A DNA stretch of 33,717 nucleotides from JBDLSY01 sp041170585 (GCA_041170585.1 JBEDNN010000024.1:1-33717), one strand, 5' to 3'. Numbered from the stretch's first letter, positions 24,948 to 33,071 are shown. The notes: generated from the sequence alone by a model not told the origin. Made by a program: numbers and translations.

Positions 24948-25540
24948 AAAATTTGTGCGGATAAACGTTTACGCCAATTTAAATAACCGACTATTGCCAT
25001 AACCCAATATAAACTGTAAAAAGCACTGCTGACATAAAACTCGCGCGAAATATACAATGGCACAGACAGTGTATTGACTAGTAACCATATCGGCCAAGTA
25101 CTTATTTTGCGTTGCATTAACCACCATTGTGCCAACATACTCAATGTTAATATCTGTGAGTCTACCCAAGGATTTATTGCATCAGTAAACCGCTGTAATC
25201 CAAAAGCATACAAAATACCTAAATTTATTGCAGTGAATGTTGCTAACAACATAAATTTAATAGGTATAGTTTGAATCGGTTCGGCGGGTTTATTAAGTTG
25301 GCTTGACCAGCTCCACCAGCCCCATACACTAGTAGCAATAAAAAACAATTGCAAAGCTGCTTCAGCATACAATTTTGCATGCATAAAAAAATACGTAAAT
25401 AGTAAACAACTAATAATTCCAAAAAACCACGTGAGTACATGGTTTCGTGCTGCCAATATCACACAAACTAACGAAGTTAAATTGCACGCCCACTCTAAAT
25501 AACTGGTATTTTGAAGTATATCTATAAATAGAGAACGCAT
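24944..25540 (-). CDS. pnuC: Nicotinamide riboside transporter PnuC
   Basis: The 198-residue inner-membrane protein has about seven hydrophobic helices and PnuC signatures: LEWACNLTSLVCVILAARNH near the start, YFFMHAKLYAEAALQLFFIA in the middle, and the aromatic GWWSWSS. Near the C-terminus WPIWLLVNTLSVPLYISREF lines the riboside path. PnuC facilitates diffusion of nicotinamide riboside, which the kinase gene overlapping its end would trap as NMN. I see no NAD-type riboswitch in the 93-base leader, which is simply AT-rich. Confidence 0.9.
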   Translation of the reverse strand: MRSLFIDILQNTSYLEWACNLTSLVCVILAARNHVLTWFFGIISCLLFTYFFMHAKLYAEAALQLFFIATSVWGWWSWSSQLNKPAEPIQTIPIKFMLLATFTAINLGILYAFGLQRFTDAINPWVDSQILTLSMLAQWWLMQRKISTWPIWLLVNTLSVPLYISREFYVSSAFYSLYWVMAIVGYLNWRKRLSAQIL

Positions 25541-25633
25541 AAAAAAATTAATTTTAAAAGAAATCTATTATAAATATAAACACTGCTTAGAATCAGAATT
25601 TTTAAGATTAAAGGATAAAAAGTACAAAAAACC

Positions 25634-26299
25634 TTAGCGTTTAGGCACAGTTACTGTGGTTGATACATCAGTTTTATTGTCAGACGCATCGGTTACGGTA
25701 TAGTTAATTTTATATTGTTTAGCGACATTGGTATCAGCTGCAAACGTGATGACACTTGGATAAGCCCCGGTAACAGGGTTATTTGGCGTATTTACAGTGT
25801 AAGCCCCCGCATTAAACGGCGATGTATTTTTCGTTCCCGTTGTCATATCTTGTGCTGACTTAAATATAATTTCAGGCAGTGGGTCGTAATTGTCTTTGGC
25901 CGTTACCTTTACATTAACGTTATAAAATCCAATTTTAGTCGGATGTTTTACAACTGTTGAAGTTAAACTACCTGTCGGGGCGGTGGTGTCGCCTTTGGTG
26001 AGTTTGATAACTTTAGAATCTAATGAACCAATAGTATCAATTGACGCAAATGTTGAAAAAATTGTGGGATATCGATTTAAAGTAGTTGCACTGAAACCGA
26101 TTTTTTTAGTGCGTGGTTGAACTGCATCTACATCAGTTAGATTATTGGTTGTATACCAGTGAAAACTATTTTTATAGCTCTCTGATAAATGAATATTTTC
26201 GCCAAACCTAATTATTAGGGTTATTAAAAATAATTTTAGAAAAATCACCGCTTGGAGTAATAATAGCGGGTTCATCATCAGCAATAGATGCTTCACCAA
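25634..26299 (-). CDS. Ig-like secreted protein, downstream part after a frameshift
   Basis: This frame is open from an ATG at 26299, but the stretch above about 26210 is probably only an out-of-frame reading of the upstream part. Real protein seems to begin at RFGENIHLSES and runs through a domain with the Ig-like/HYR pattern: GDTTAPTGSLTSTVV, VNVKVTAKDNYDPLPEI, then YKINYTVTDASDNKTDVST and the end TVPKR. Domains of this kind are extracellular adhesion or spacer modules. The upstream frame ends exactly where this one starts to look natural, so one extra base (or two missing) near 26208-26215 would join them into a protein of 288 residues. Alternatively the hydrophobic start here could be a real signal peptide. 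Confidence 0.6.
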   Translation of the reverse strand: MVKHLLLMMNPLLLLQAVIFLKLFLITLIIRFGENIHLSESYKNSFHWYTTNNLTDVDAVQPRTKKIGFSATTLNRYPTIFSTFASIDTIGSLDSKVIKLTKGDTTAPTGSLTSTVVKHPTKIGFYNVNVKVTAKDNYDPLPEIIFKSAQDMTTGTKNTSPFNAGAYTVNTPNNPVTGAYPSVITFAADTNVAKQYKINYTVTDASDNKTDVSTTVTVPKR

Positions 26300-26501
26300 C
26301 TATGAATCCGTAGACGACTTTATCAGATGAGTTAATAATATCTAAATCATATTTAATTTGTTTATTGCCTTTGATATTTTTAATGTGTTTCGCATAAACA
26401 TTAATAGTATAGTCAGTAGAAAGTACTCTTTGTTTTTGTGCGTTTACTACAGGTAAAGTACATAATAAACCGATAGAAAATATTGTTTTATTGATATTCA
26501 T
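26208..26501 (-). CDS. Secreted protein, upstream part (signal peptide) of the frameshifted Ig-like gene
   Basis: The 97-residue frame begins with a good signal peptide (MNINKTIFSIGLLCTLPVVNAQ) and has AAGGA six bases before the ATG, so this is the genuine start. The following residues (YTINVYAKHIKNIKGNKQIK, then IINSSDKVVYGFIVGEAS) look beta-rich. It ends in GDFSKIIFNNPNN at a TAG, and the +1 frame continues at once with the Ig-like segment. The gene therefore appears broken or read by +1 frameshifting. It starts ten bases after the stop of the peptidase fragment, as if the two once formed an operon. Confidence 0.6.
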   Translation of the reverse strand: MNINKTIFSIGLLCTLPVVNAQKQRVLSTDYTINVYAKHIKNIKGNKQIKYDLDIINSSDKVVYGFIVGEASIADDEPAIITPSGDFSKIIFNNPNN

Positions 26502-26510
26502 AATGTATCC

Positions 26511-26778
26511 TTATTGAAAATGTACAAAATCATCATTTCTGCTTTTAAAAGGTCTATTTAAAGAGCATTGTGTAGCTAGTTTATCTATTTTTGAATCTGA
26601 TATATTAGACCATGAGGCATCAAATGCTAGACCATCTTCATGCAAACTTCTTTCTTTAGCCACTCTACTTTTTATTCCATGTCCTTTAGGACCAGGACCA
26701 TATTCAAGCTCAATCTTTTCTCTAATTGATTTACAAGCAGGATTTCTTTTATTTGTTCCAGAGTTTATCTCTAATTTT
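26511..26778 (-). pseudogene. C-terminal fragment of an M15/VanY-like peptidase, cut by a family A repeat
   Basis: The minus strand is open from the edge of the repeat at 26779 to a TAA at 26511-26513, but there is no ATG in frame. The sequence carries the M15 metallopeptidase pattern: SLHEDGLAFDASW (His and Asp metal ligands) followed about 35 residues later by NDDFVHFQ at the very end, whose His is the third ligand. Such enzymes cut D-Ala or related peptide bonds in cell walls and also occur as toxin domains. The N-terminal part is gone. A TGA inside the repeat blocks the frame upstream. A GTG within the fragment is the only plausible start and would yield a protein too short to fold. Confidence 0.65.
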
Positions 26779-26892
26779 GGTAATGTTCAAATAGCACTGA
26801 TACAAGAAATTCAATAATTAAGAAGTAATTAGTAAAATCACTAAGACAACACACCAACATAAATATTGTAAAAGTTACAATTTAACATTACC
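26779..26892 (+). mobile_element. Family A MITE-like repeat, copy 2
   Basis: A 114-bp element with inverted ends GGTAATGTT (26779) and AACATTACC (26892). It abuts the truncated peptidase fragment. It is followed by an 18-bp spacer (ATTAAAGTAATTAAATAC) and then an almost identical copy. By eye the two 132-bp units differ at one base (26812 C versus 26944 T). It contains no open frame of useful length. Confidence 0.92.
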
Positions 26893-26910
26893 ATTAAAGT
26901 AATTAAATAC

Positions 26911-27024
26911 GGTAATGTTCAAATAGCACTGATACAAGAAATTTAATAATTAAGAAGTAATTAGTAAAATCACTAAGACAACACACCAACATAAATATTG
27001 TAAAAGTTACAATTTAACATTACC
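26911..27024 (+). mobile_element. Family A MITE-like repeat, copy 3 (tandem duplicate)
   Basis: The second unit of the 132-bp tandem, followed by the same 18-bp spacer (27025-27042), which ends exactly at the stop codon of the MFS gene. The spacer is therefore probably the native sequence next to that gene, duplicated together with the element. The direct orientation points to unequal exchange or slippage rather than two insertions. Confidence 0.92.
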
Positions 27025-27042
27025 ATTAAAGTAATTAAATAC

Positions 27043-28338
27043 TTATGATTTACGCAAAGCGCAGTACACTAAGCCCACACTAATCGCTTGAAACAAAGCT
27101 GCACATAAATAAACTGTACCAAACCGTGGGTCATTGGCTGGAAAATGGTTAGTGGCTGCCAAAATGGGGGTTGCAATCAAAGGGGCAAGTACTCCCATTA
27201 ATGCACCTAAACCCGTAAACATACCCATTAAATTGCCTTGTTCATTGCCGCCTATAGTTTTAGATACCAATCCCATTAAGGCAGGCATCGCAGCACTGGC
27301 TAAAAATGCGGCAATAATCGCAATATATATTTGTGTGCCATTAACGGCAAAAGCAAAGCCTATAAACTCAAGCATTGCAATAATCATCGCAATAATCGCT
27401 AAACGCTTTTCACCCAATCGTTTAATCAACCGTCCTAATAAACCGCCTTGTATCGCGGCATAAATCAGTCCAACAACACACAAGGCAATGCCATTGTCTT
27501 TTGCACCCCAACCATACCGTTGCGTAGTAAACAATGCAAAGGTCGTGTGCATCATAAACTGTGCTAAATTCGTTAAACAAACCGCAGCTACCAATGCAGG
27601 TACTGAAATACCATAAGTGGTACGTGGGATATGAATCAATTTAATTAAGGATTTAAATGGGTTACTTTTAGCTATCAACTCACGGCGGGTATAAGCTGTT
27701 CGTTTTTCTTTAGGGAGTGATTCTGGCAAAATAAAATAGCCGTAGGTCACATTAATAAAAGCAATAAAAGTGGCTACATAAAAAGGCAATCGTATATTAA
27801 TATCACCTAAAAAACCGCCTATAACAGGACCAATAATAAAGCCTAAACCAAACATCGCACCAATCATACCCATACCTTGTGTACGTTTTTCTACGGTTGT
27901 TACATCAGCAACATAGGCACTGGCAACGGTAAACCCAGCCCCTGTAATGCCTCCAATGACGCGGGCAATAAGCATTATAGGTAAACTATTAGCAAAGGCT
28001 ATCAATAAAAAGTCTAGTCCCCAGCCTACTTGTGAGATAAGTAATACCGAGCGACGGCCATAACGGTCTGATAAAGCCCCTAAAAAAGGAGCAGCTATAA
28101 ACTGTGCAAAGCCGTATGATGCCATAAGCACACCATACCAAATCGTTTGCTTGGATAAGCTATTGGGCAACCCATTCGTAAATTCTTGGATTAAACTGGG
28201 TAAAACAGGAATAATTAAACCAAAACCAATGACATCAAGTAATACACAAATCAAAACAAAACGCAGTGCTGCTGGTTTAGCTGTTATTGATGGTTCATTT
28301 GAGAGGTTTGATTTTAAAAAAGTGGGCAGTTTAAACAT
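27043..28338 (-). CDS. TetA-type major facilitator superfamily exporter
   Basis: This is a 12-helix inner-membrane drug:proton antiporter. I place the start at the ATG at 28338 (MFKLPTF). The upstream extension would need a TTG and adds an unlikely 13 residues. Family motifs are clear: the helix 1 LLDVIGFGLIIPVLPSLI, motif A GALSDRYGRRSVLL between helices 2 and 3, RVIGGITGAGFTVASAYVAD (motif C/B region) and GFIIGPVIGGFLGD. These group it with TetA(B/C)-like exporters, but many such chromosomal proteins export other compounds, so tetracycline resistance should not be assumed. The gene has no Shine-Dalgarno sequence and no TetR-type regulator beside it. Confidence 0.88.
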   Translation of the reverse strand: MFKLPTFLKSNLSNEPSITAKPAALRFVLICVLLDVIGFGLIIPVLPSLIQEFTNGLPNSLSKQTIWYGVLMASYGFAQFIAAPFLGALSDRYGRRSVLLISQVGWGLDFLLIAFANSLPIMLIARVIGGITGAGFTVASAYVADVTTVEKRTQGMGMIGAMFGLGFIIGPVIGGFLGDINIRLPFYVATFIAFINVTYGYFILPESLPKEKRTAYTRRELIAKSNPFKSLIKLIHIPRTTYGISVPALVAAVCLTNLAQFMMHTTFALFTTQRYGWGAKDNGIALCVVGLIYAAIQGGLLGRLIKRLGEKRLAIIAMIIAMLEFIGFAFAVNGTQIYIAIIAAFLASAAMPALMGLVSKTIGGNEQGNLMGMFTGLGALMGVLAPLIATPILAATNHFPANDPRFGTVYLCAALFQAISVGLVYCALRKS

Positions 28339-28476
28339 AAAGTAAGCATAATAAGGTGGGCATAATAAAGTATGCAAATATAAAAATATTGCTTGTAAAA
28401 GTCAAAGTATAAGGGTGACTGTATGATTACACTAAAAATATATTAAAACTACTTAAAAATATTTAAGAATCTAATT

Positions 28477-28565
28477 ATTTAAGTATTAATTTAAGTATTA
28501 ATTTAAGTATTAATTAATCTCAATATAATTTACTTATTTACTTACTTATTTGCTTACTTATTTAC
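28477..28565 (+). repeat. Two 12-bp tandem arrays upstream of the metalloprotease lipoprotein
   Basis: Three perfect ATTTAAGTATTA units (28477-28512) are followed by three TTACTTATTTAC units (28530-28565, one base different). Both have a 12-bp period but unrelated sequence. They lie in the divergent region between the MFS gene and the lipoprotein gene, which would hold both promoters. Confidence 0.92.
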
Positions 28566-28601
28566 TTAACCTGTTAATTATTCGTCATTATTGGAGTAAT
28601 C

Positions 28602-30350
28602 ATGAAAACATATACTCAAAATCAATTTAAAGCACTTTACTACCTTCGTTATTGTGCGATAGCTATAGTGTGTTTTATATTGCTTCAAGCCTGCGGTGGC
28701 AGCAGTGGTGGCACTACAGATATGCCCCCAGTAATTAATCGCCCTATTAATACGCCTATCAACCCACCCAAAGCCAGTTTAACTGTTGATTGTTCTGGGG
28801 CTGCTTGTGGTGCAGTTAGTCCTATTCAATACAGTGGTAATGGCGTAGGCTTATGGCAGTACAACAATACCAGCACACAAGATGCTCTGATTGATATAGA
28901 TATTTTAGGTGTCACTCCAAAAAATCAAGTAACGCTTGCTTTTACTAATGGTGAACGAGATACTGCGTTTAGCGTACCAAGTATAGGCAACAATGTATCT
29001 GCCGAGTTTAGAAAAAACACTTATTTATTGGCAAATTTTAAACCAGAACCATCAAACAAGCTAAGTCATTTGGACGCAGAAAAACATAACCATGACATTG
29101 CACACGGCTTTATGATGGCCCGTAATCAAGCTTCAAAAAAACATTTAATCGAAAAAACACCGCTTGAAAAAATACAAACGACGGTACAAGCAGAAACAAA
29201 TCTTGCGGCACAACCGCTTCGTGCTGCACCTGCGGTTAATACACAACGTATATGGTCAGATAGTTATCCCCAAGTACCCGTCAATCATATAACAACCAAC
29301 AAGCACATATGCACTTTGCCTAGTGGGCGTAATGTAGTGTTTTGGCAAGGCAACAATACCGTCAATTTAACACCCACTATTTTGCAATACTTTATAGACA
29401 ATACTTGTGGTGCGTCTGGTACTTTTGCGCACTTAAATAATTTATTAAGAGATTTTTGGGGGGTAAATAATTTGTATAGCAATATAATTACCGAGACTGT
29501 AAATACTAAGCAAGATGTTAATATTGTGTTTTTAAATCCTGTGGTTGCTGCTGATTGGGCAGGTTACTTTGACAGTAAAAATAATTTTTTATTAAGTTCA
29601 GAGCCAAACAGTAATCAAGCCTTGGTCTTTTTTATTAATGTTTCTTCAATTAATAATCAACAGTCTGATTTTTACTTGTCTACTTTGGTTCATGAAGCAA
29701 CGCATTTAATTGCTTTTTATCAAAATACCGTCGCTAGAAATAAAAATTGGAGTGCCGCTTGGTTAGATGAAACACTGGCTATGATGAGCGAAGATATTGT
29801 GGTGTCTGCGGTAGTAGATTACAATAAGATGGCAGACATGCGTTTGCCTGACTATTTGAAATCAGGTGGAAATATTAGCTTAGACAATTGGTTGAATGCC
29901 TCTGCTTCAAGTCACTATGATATGGGAGCTACTCTAGGGGCGTTTTTAAATCGACGCTATGGCTTAAATATCTATCAACAGCTGCTGACCGAGTGTACTA
30001 CACCCACTTTAAAAGACGATGAATACGCTTGTTTAAATAGTATTATTGTAAAAAATGGCGGTCTGGGATTGGCTGATGAACTGGGAAAAATGGGTGCGTC
30101 AGTTTTTTCTAAAGCCTCGCCATCAACTAACCTAATTGGGTATGGCTTTCCTAGAGTGAATGCCAGTAGCTATACTTTACAAGCGATTGACTTGTCTAAC
30201 AAGTTTTTATCAAAACCCGCTGATGTGTTTAGCTACCGTTCAATGTCGCAAACTTATTTAAACGACAGTGTACCTACAGGGGCTACGCGTTATATACGTC
30301 AATCTGTGCGAGTGCCAGCGCGTACACGTTTACAACTAGTTATTAAATAA
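28602..30350 (+). CDS. Lipoprotein zinc metalloprotease, M30/hyicolysin-like
   Basis: The 582-residue protein has a lipoprotein signal peptide with lipobox LLQAC (Cys31), then a Gly/Ser/Pro-rich linker and two Cys-containing beta-like segments. The catalytic region shows TLVHEATHLIAF with zinc ligands His364 and His368 and catalytic Glu365. The third ligand is probably Glu390 in AAWLDETLAMMSED, 25 residues after Glu365. This HExxH-plus-Glu gluzincin layout, with NxxLxxxWG-like segments before it, resembles the M30 family (hyicolysin). It would act in the periplasm or at the outer membrane face. TTGGAG lies seven bases before the ATG. Homology beyond the active site is weak, so the family name is provisional. 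Confidence 0.75.
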   Translation: MKTYTQNQFKALYYLRYCAIAIVCFILLQACGGSSGGTTDMPPVINRPINTPINPPKASLTVDCSGAACGAVSPIQYSGNGVGLWQYNNTSTQDALIDIDILGVTPKNQVTLAFTNGERDTAFSVPSIGNNVSAEFRKNTYLLANFKPEPSNKLSHLDAEKHNHDIAHGFMMARNQASKKHLIEKTPLEKIQTTVQAETNLAAQPLRAAPAVNTQRIWSDSYPQVPVNHITTNKHICTLPSGRNVVFWQGNNTVNLTPTILQYFIDNTCGASGTFAHLNNLLRDFWGVNNLYSNIITETVNTKQDVNIVFLNPVVAADWAGYFDSKNNFLLSSEPNSNQALVFFINVSSINNQQSDFYLSTLVHEATHLIAFYQNTVARNKNWSAAWLDETLAMMSEDIVVSAVVDYNKMADMRLPDYLKSGGNISLDNWLNASASSHYDMGATLGAFLNRRYGLNIYQQLLTECTTPTLKDDEYACLNSIIVKNGGLGLADELGKMGASVFSKASPSTNLIGYGFPRVNASSYTLQAIDLSNKFLSKPADVFSYRSMSQTYLNDSVPTGATRYIRQSVRVPARTRLQLVIK

Positions 30351-30380
30351 TTGGTAATAATTATAGGTATAAATATCACC

Positions 30381-30413
30381 ATGAATATCACTATAAATAT
30401 ATTAATAAAATGA
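30381..30413 (+). other. Ten-codon upstream ORF overlapping the queA start
   Basis: An ATG at 30381 opens a 10-codon frame (MNITINILIK) whose TGA shares bases with the queA ATG. The queA start has no Shine-Dalgarno sequence, so stop-start coupling is conceivable. It is short enough to be chance. Confidence 0.25.
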
Positions 30414-31462
30414 TTACACCTTTAGATATTTTAGATATAACAGATTTTGATTATGTATTGCCACCAGAGTTGGTGGCACAAACACCTTCAAATAAGCGAA
30501 CGGGCAGCTACTTATTAGATGCTAGAAATACATTTTTTGATTTACGCTTTAGTGATATAGGGCAGCTATTACGTCCTAACGATATATTAATTTTTAATAA
30601 TACTAAAGTCATTCCCGCACGCTTATATGGCCATAAACTAACTGGTGGACGCTTTGAATGCTTAATTGAACGTATTACCAATGAATACACCGCTTGGGTA
30701 CATGCTAAAGCCAGTAAAATGCCTGCTATAGGCAGTGTCATTACCATAGGTGGTGAAGCAGTTTATGTACTTGAACGCGATAAAAATAATGGTGGTTTAT
30801 TGCATTTAAAATTTACCACGCCTGTTTTAGCCGTCGCACAAGCCCATGGTAAATTGCCTTTACCGCCCTACATCACACATAGCCCTAATGCTCAAGATGA
30901 AGCACGTTATCAAACTGTTTATGCTAAATATGACGGGGCTGCTGCTGCACCCACAGCAGGTTTACATTTTGATGAAGCACTTCTAACAGTCTTAGCAAAT
31001 CAAGGCATTGCTCAAGCGTTTGTGACTTTACATGTAGGTGCAGGTACTTTTTTGCCTATACGTAATAACGATATTGAAAACCATGTGATGCACAGCGAAT
31101 GGTTTACTGTGCCGCAAGCAACAGTTGATGCCATTAATACGGCAAAAGCACACAATGGGCGAATTATCTGTGTAGGCACAACCAGTTTACGGGCGTTAGA
31201 AAGTGCAGCTAACTTTAATGGGGGTTGTTTGGTGTCTTGTTCAGGCGATACCCGTTTATTTATTAAACCGGGTTATCGATTCGCCGTAGCCGATGGTTTA
31301 GTAACTAACTTTCATTTACCGCAATCAACCTTAATGATGTTAGTGAGTGCCTTTTCAGGCACTGCACATATTCAAGCGGCTTATGCACATGCGATTGAAA
31401 AAAAATACCGTTTTTTTAGTTATGGTGATGCGATGTTTTTAGAAAAAAGACTTAATTTATAA
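30410..31462 (+). CDS. queA: S-adenosylmethionine:tRNA ribosyltransferase-isomerase QueA
   Basis: QueA transfers and rearranges the ribosyl part of S-adenosylmethionine onto preQ1 in tRNA to make epoxyqueuosine. The 350-residue protein is full length, with FDYVLPPELVAQTP near the start and LRPNDILIFNNTKVIPARLYG. The highly conserved YDGAAAAPTAGLHFDEALL follows, then VTLHVGAGTFLPIR, GTTSLRALESAA and, near the end, VTNFHLPQSTLMMLVSAFSG. The seven residues before ITDFDYVLP are longer than usual, so the real start may be slightly downstream. No tgt or yajC follows, which is the common neighbour arrangement. No preQ1 riboswitch is visible in the short leader. Confidence 0.95.
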   Translation: MITPLDILDITDFDYVLPPELVAQTPSNKRTGSYLLDARNTFFDLRFSDIGQLLRPNDILIFNNTKVIPARLYGHKLTGGRFECLIERITNEYTAWVHAKASKMPAIGSVITIGGEAVYVLERDKNNGGLLHLKFTTPVLAVAQAHGKLPLPPYITHSPNAQDEARYQTVYAKYDGAAAAPTAGLHFDEALLTVLANQGIAQAFVTLHVGAGTFLPIRNNDIENHVMHSEWFTVPQATVDAINTAKAHNGRIICVGTTSLRALESAANFNGGCLVSCSGDTRLFIKPGYRFAVADGLVTNFHLPQSTLMMLVSAFSGTAHIQAAYAHAIEKKYRFFSYGDAMFLEKRLNL

Positions 31463-31539
31463 TGCTTATTGAAGCATAAGTTGTAGTGTTTGCTCGTTGC
31501 ATAGTAGAAAAATTTATTTATTTAAATAATATCAATAAA

Positions 31540-31629
31540 CAATACAAACAATACAAACAATACAAACAATATAAACAATATAAATTATATAAACAATATA
31601 AATTATATAAACAATACAAGCAATATAAA
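31540..31629 (+). repeat. Ten 9-bp tandem units (CAATACAAA/CAATATAAA/TTATATAAA)
   Basis: Ten consecutive 9-bp units fill 31540-31629. Three are CAATACAAA, one is CAATACAAG, four are CAATATAAA and two are TTATATAAA. The array ends immediately before CAACAGGAA, which contains the ribosome binding site of the permease gene. Unit number changes would alter the promoter-to-RBS distance in steps of nine bases. Confidence 0.95.
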
Positions 31630-31643
31630 CAACAGGAATTGTA

Positions 31644-33071
31644 ATGAATAATACGGTAGGCAAATCAAATTTAGCAACAGGCACTTTAAGCTCGGCTGAA
31701 TCAATTATTATGGGTATTGCAGGCACTGCCCCAGCCTTTAGTGTGGCAGTTACCACGGCGACGATTGTGGCTGCGGTCGGTGAGTTGGCTATAGGCAGTA
31801 TTTTGTACTGTGGTCTGATTATGTTTGGTATTATGTTATCTTTTACACATTTAAACGATCGCAGTCCTAGTGCTGGAGCTTCGTATACTTGGGTCGGACA
31901 AACTTTTGGCCGTAGCTGGGGGTTTTTTGTAGGCTGGGGAATGTTAGTCGCTTCAGTCCTCTTTATGGTTTCGGCCACGATTCCTGCAGCTACATCAACA
32001 TTATTAGTTTTATACAATATACAGGATTTGTTGGGTGTAAATATTCCTAAATATTGGATAGATGATACACGTTGGGTCGCTTTAATTGCAGCCTGTTGGT
32101 TAGCTTTAATTACAGCTATTGTATGTAAGGGTATTAAATATTCGAGTTATGTACAAATTGTTTTTACGATTATAGAAACGGTAATTGTCGTTGCATTAAT
32201 TGTGGCTGGTATTGTTCAATATTGGCATATGCCAGCACATATACCCAGTTGGGATTGGTTATCACCCGCATCATTTACCCCGCAAACTTTTGCAATGGGG
32301 GCTTTAACGGCAATGTTTTTTTACTGGGGTTGGGACGTTACTTTAAATTTAAGTGAAGAAAGCAAACGGGCTGAAGGTATGCAAGTTTCAGCTGCAAATG
32401 TGGGTGCATTTTGGGCAATGATTAACTTAATTTTATTTTTTATCATAATGATGACAGTCGTATTGATTGTACTAACTGATGAAGAAATTGCTGCATCAAA
32501 TACCAATGTTTTATATGCTGTTGCGGAAAAGTTATTTCCAAAACCGTGGAGTCATTTGGCCGTCTTGTCCACCATATTGAGTACGATTGGTACGATAGAA
32601 ACACAAATATTACAATTTTCACGGGGTTTATTTGCTATGTCGCGTGACTACGCATTACACCCGAGATACGCCGTAATTCACCCTAAATGGCAAACACCTT
32701 GGATAGCAACACTGATTATTGGCGGCTTAGGTATCATTTTGTTGGCAGCATCCTCTACTATGACATCAATCAAAACAATTTTAGACCGTTCTATATTAAC
32801 CATTGGGTTTCATATTTGTTTTTATATGGGCTTGACGGGTTTAGCATGTGCTTGGAGTTACCGAAAAATTTTAACAACAGGGAGTATAAAAAATAAGATA
32901 TCACAAGTAATATGGCCGTTATTTTCTGCGGTATTAATGTTATTTTTAGGCGGTTACTTTTTACCCACTTTTGACACACTAAGCCTTGTGATAGCCATCG
33001 GTAGCTTAAGTATCGGTATTGTTCCTTGGTGGTTTGCACTGCAACGCAACCGTATAAAAATAATTAAATAA
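31644..33071 (+). CDS. APC family amino acid permease
   Basis: The 475-residue inner-membrane protein has about 12 helices. The first carries the APC motif MGIAGTAPAFSVAVTTATIV, with the unwound-helix Gly-rich segment that binds the amino group of substrate. The loop after helix 2-3 (LNDRSPSAGASYTWVGQTFG) and the later FYWGWDVTLNLSEESKRAEG match the amino acid-polyamine-organocation family. The substrate cannot be told. A Shine-Dalgarno AGGA lies eight to nine bases before the ATG, and a strong terminator follows, so it is transcribed alone. Confidence 0.88.
   Translation: MNNTVGKSNLATGTLSSAESIIMGIAGTAPAFSVAVTTATIVAAVGELAIGSILYCGLIMFGIMLSFTHLNDRSPSAGASYTWVGQTFGRSWGFFVGWGMLVASVLFMVSATIPAATSTLLVLYNIQDLLGVNIPKYWIDDTRWVALIAACWLALITAIVCKGIKYSSYVQIVFTIIETVIVVALIVAGIVQYWHMPAHIPSWDWLSPASFTPQTFAMGALTAMFFYWGWDVTLNLSEESKRAEGMQVSAANVGAFWAMINLILFFIIMMTVVLIVLTDEEIAASNTNVLYAVAEKLFPKPWSHLAVLSTILSTIGTIETQILQFSRGLFAMSRDYALHPRYAVIHPKWQTPWIATLIIGGLGIILLAASSTMTSIKTILDRSILTIGFHICFYMGLTGLACAWSYRKILTTGSIKNKISQVIWPLFSAVLMLFLGGYFLPTFDTLSLVIAIGSLSIGIVPWWFALQRNRIKIIK

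Noticed and set aside
25541..25633. Riboswitch upstream of pnuC
   Set aside because: The leader is short and AT-rich, with no visible paired helices or conserved core of known NAD-type riboswitches.
26779..27042. Tandem 132-bp repeat considered as a CRISPR-like or phage attachment structure
   Set aside because: There are only two copies, the inverted ends are those of a dispersed element, and no integrase or tRNA lies nearby.
27043..28338. Acquired tetracycline resistance gene
   Set aside because: It has the MFS motifs, but there is no TetR regulator or integron/transposon context, and chromosomal TetA-like exporters are common. Substrate is unknown.
28339..28377. TTG-initiated extension of the MFS gene
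   Set aside because: The extension is not hydrophobic or conserved-looking, and an ATG at 28338 gives the normal family start.
31462..31480. Terminator after queA (ATGCTT...AAGCAT hairpin)
   Set aside because: The stem is only about 6 bp, AT-rich, and not followed by a T-run.
31532..32017. Long open frame on the minus strand over the start of the permease gene, rich in Ile/Val/Tyr repeats
   Set aside because: It is antisense to a clear APC permease and its C-terminus is just the translation of the 9-bp array. It has no family resemblance.
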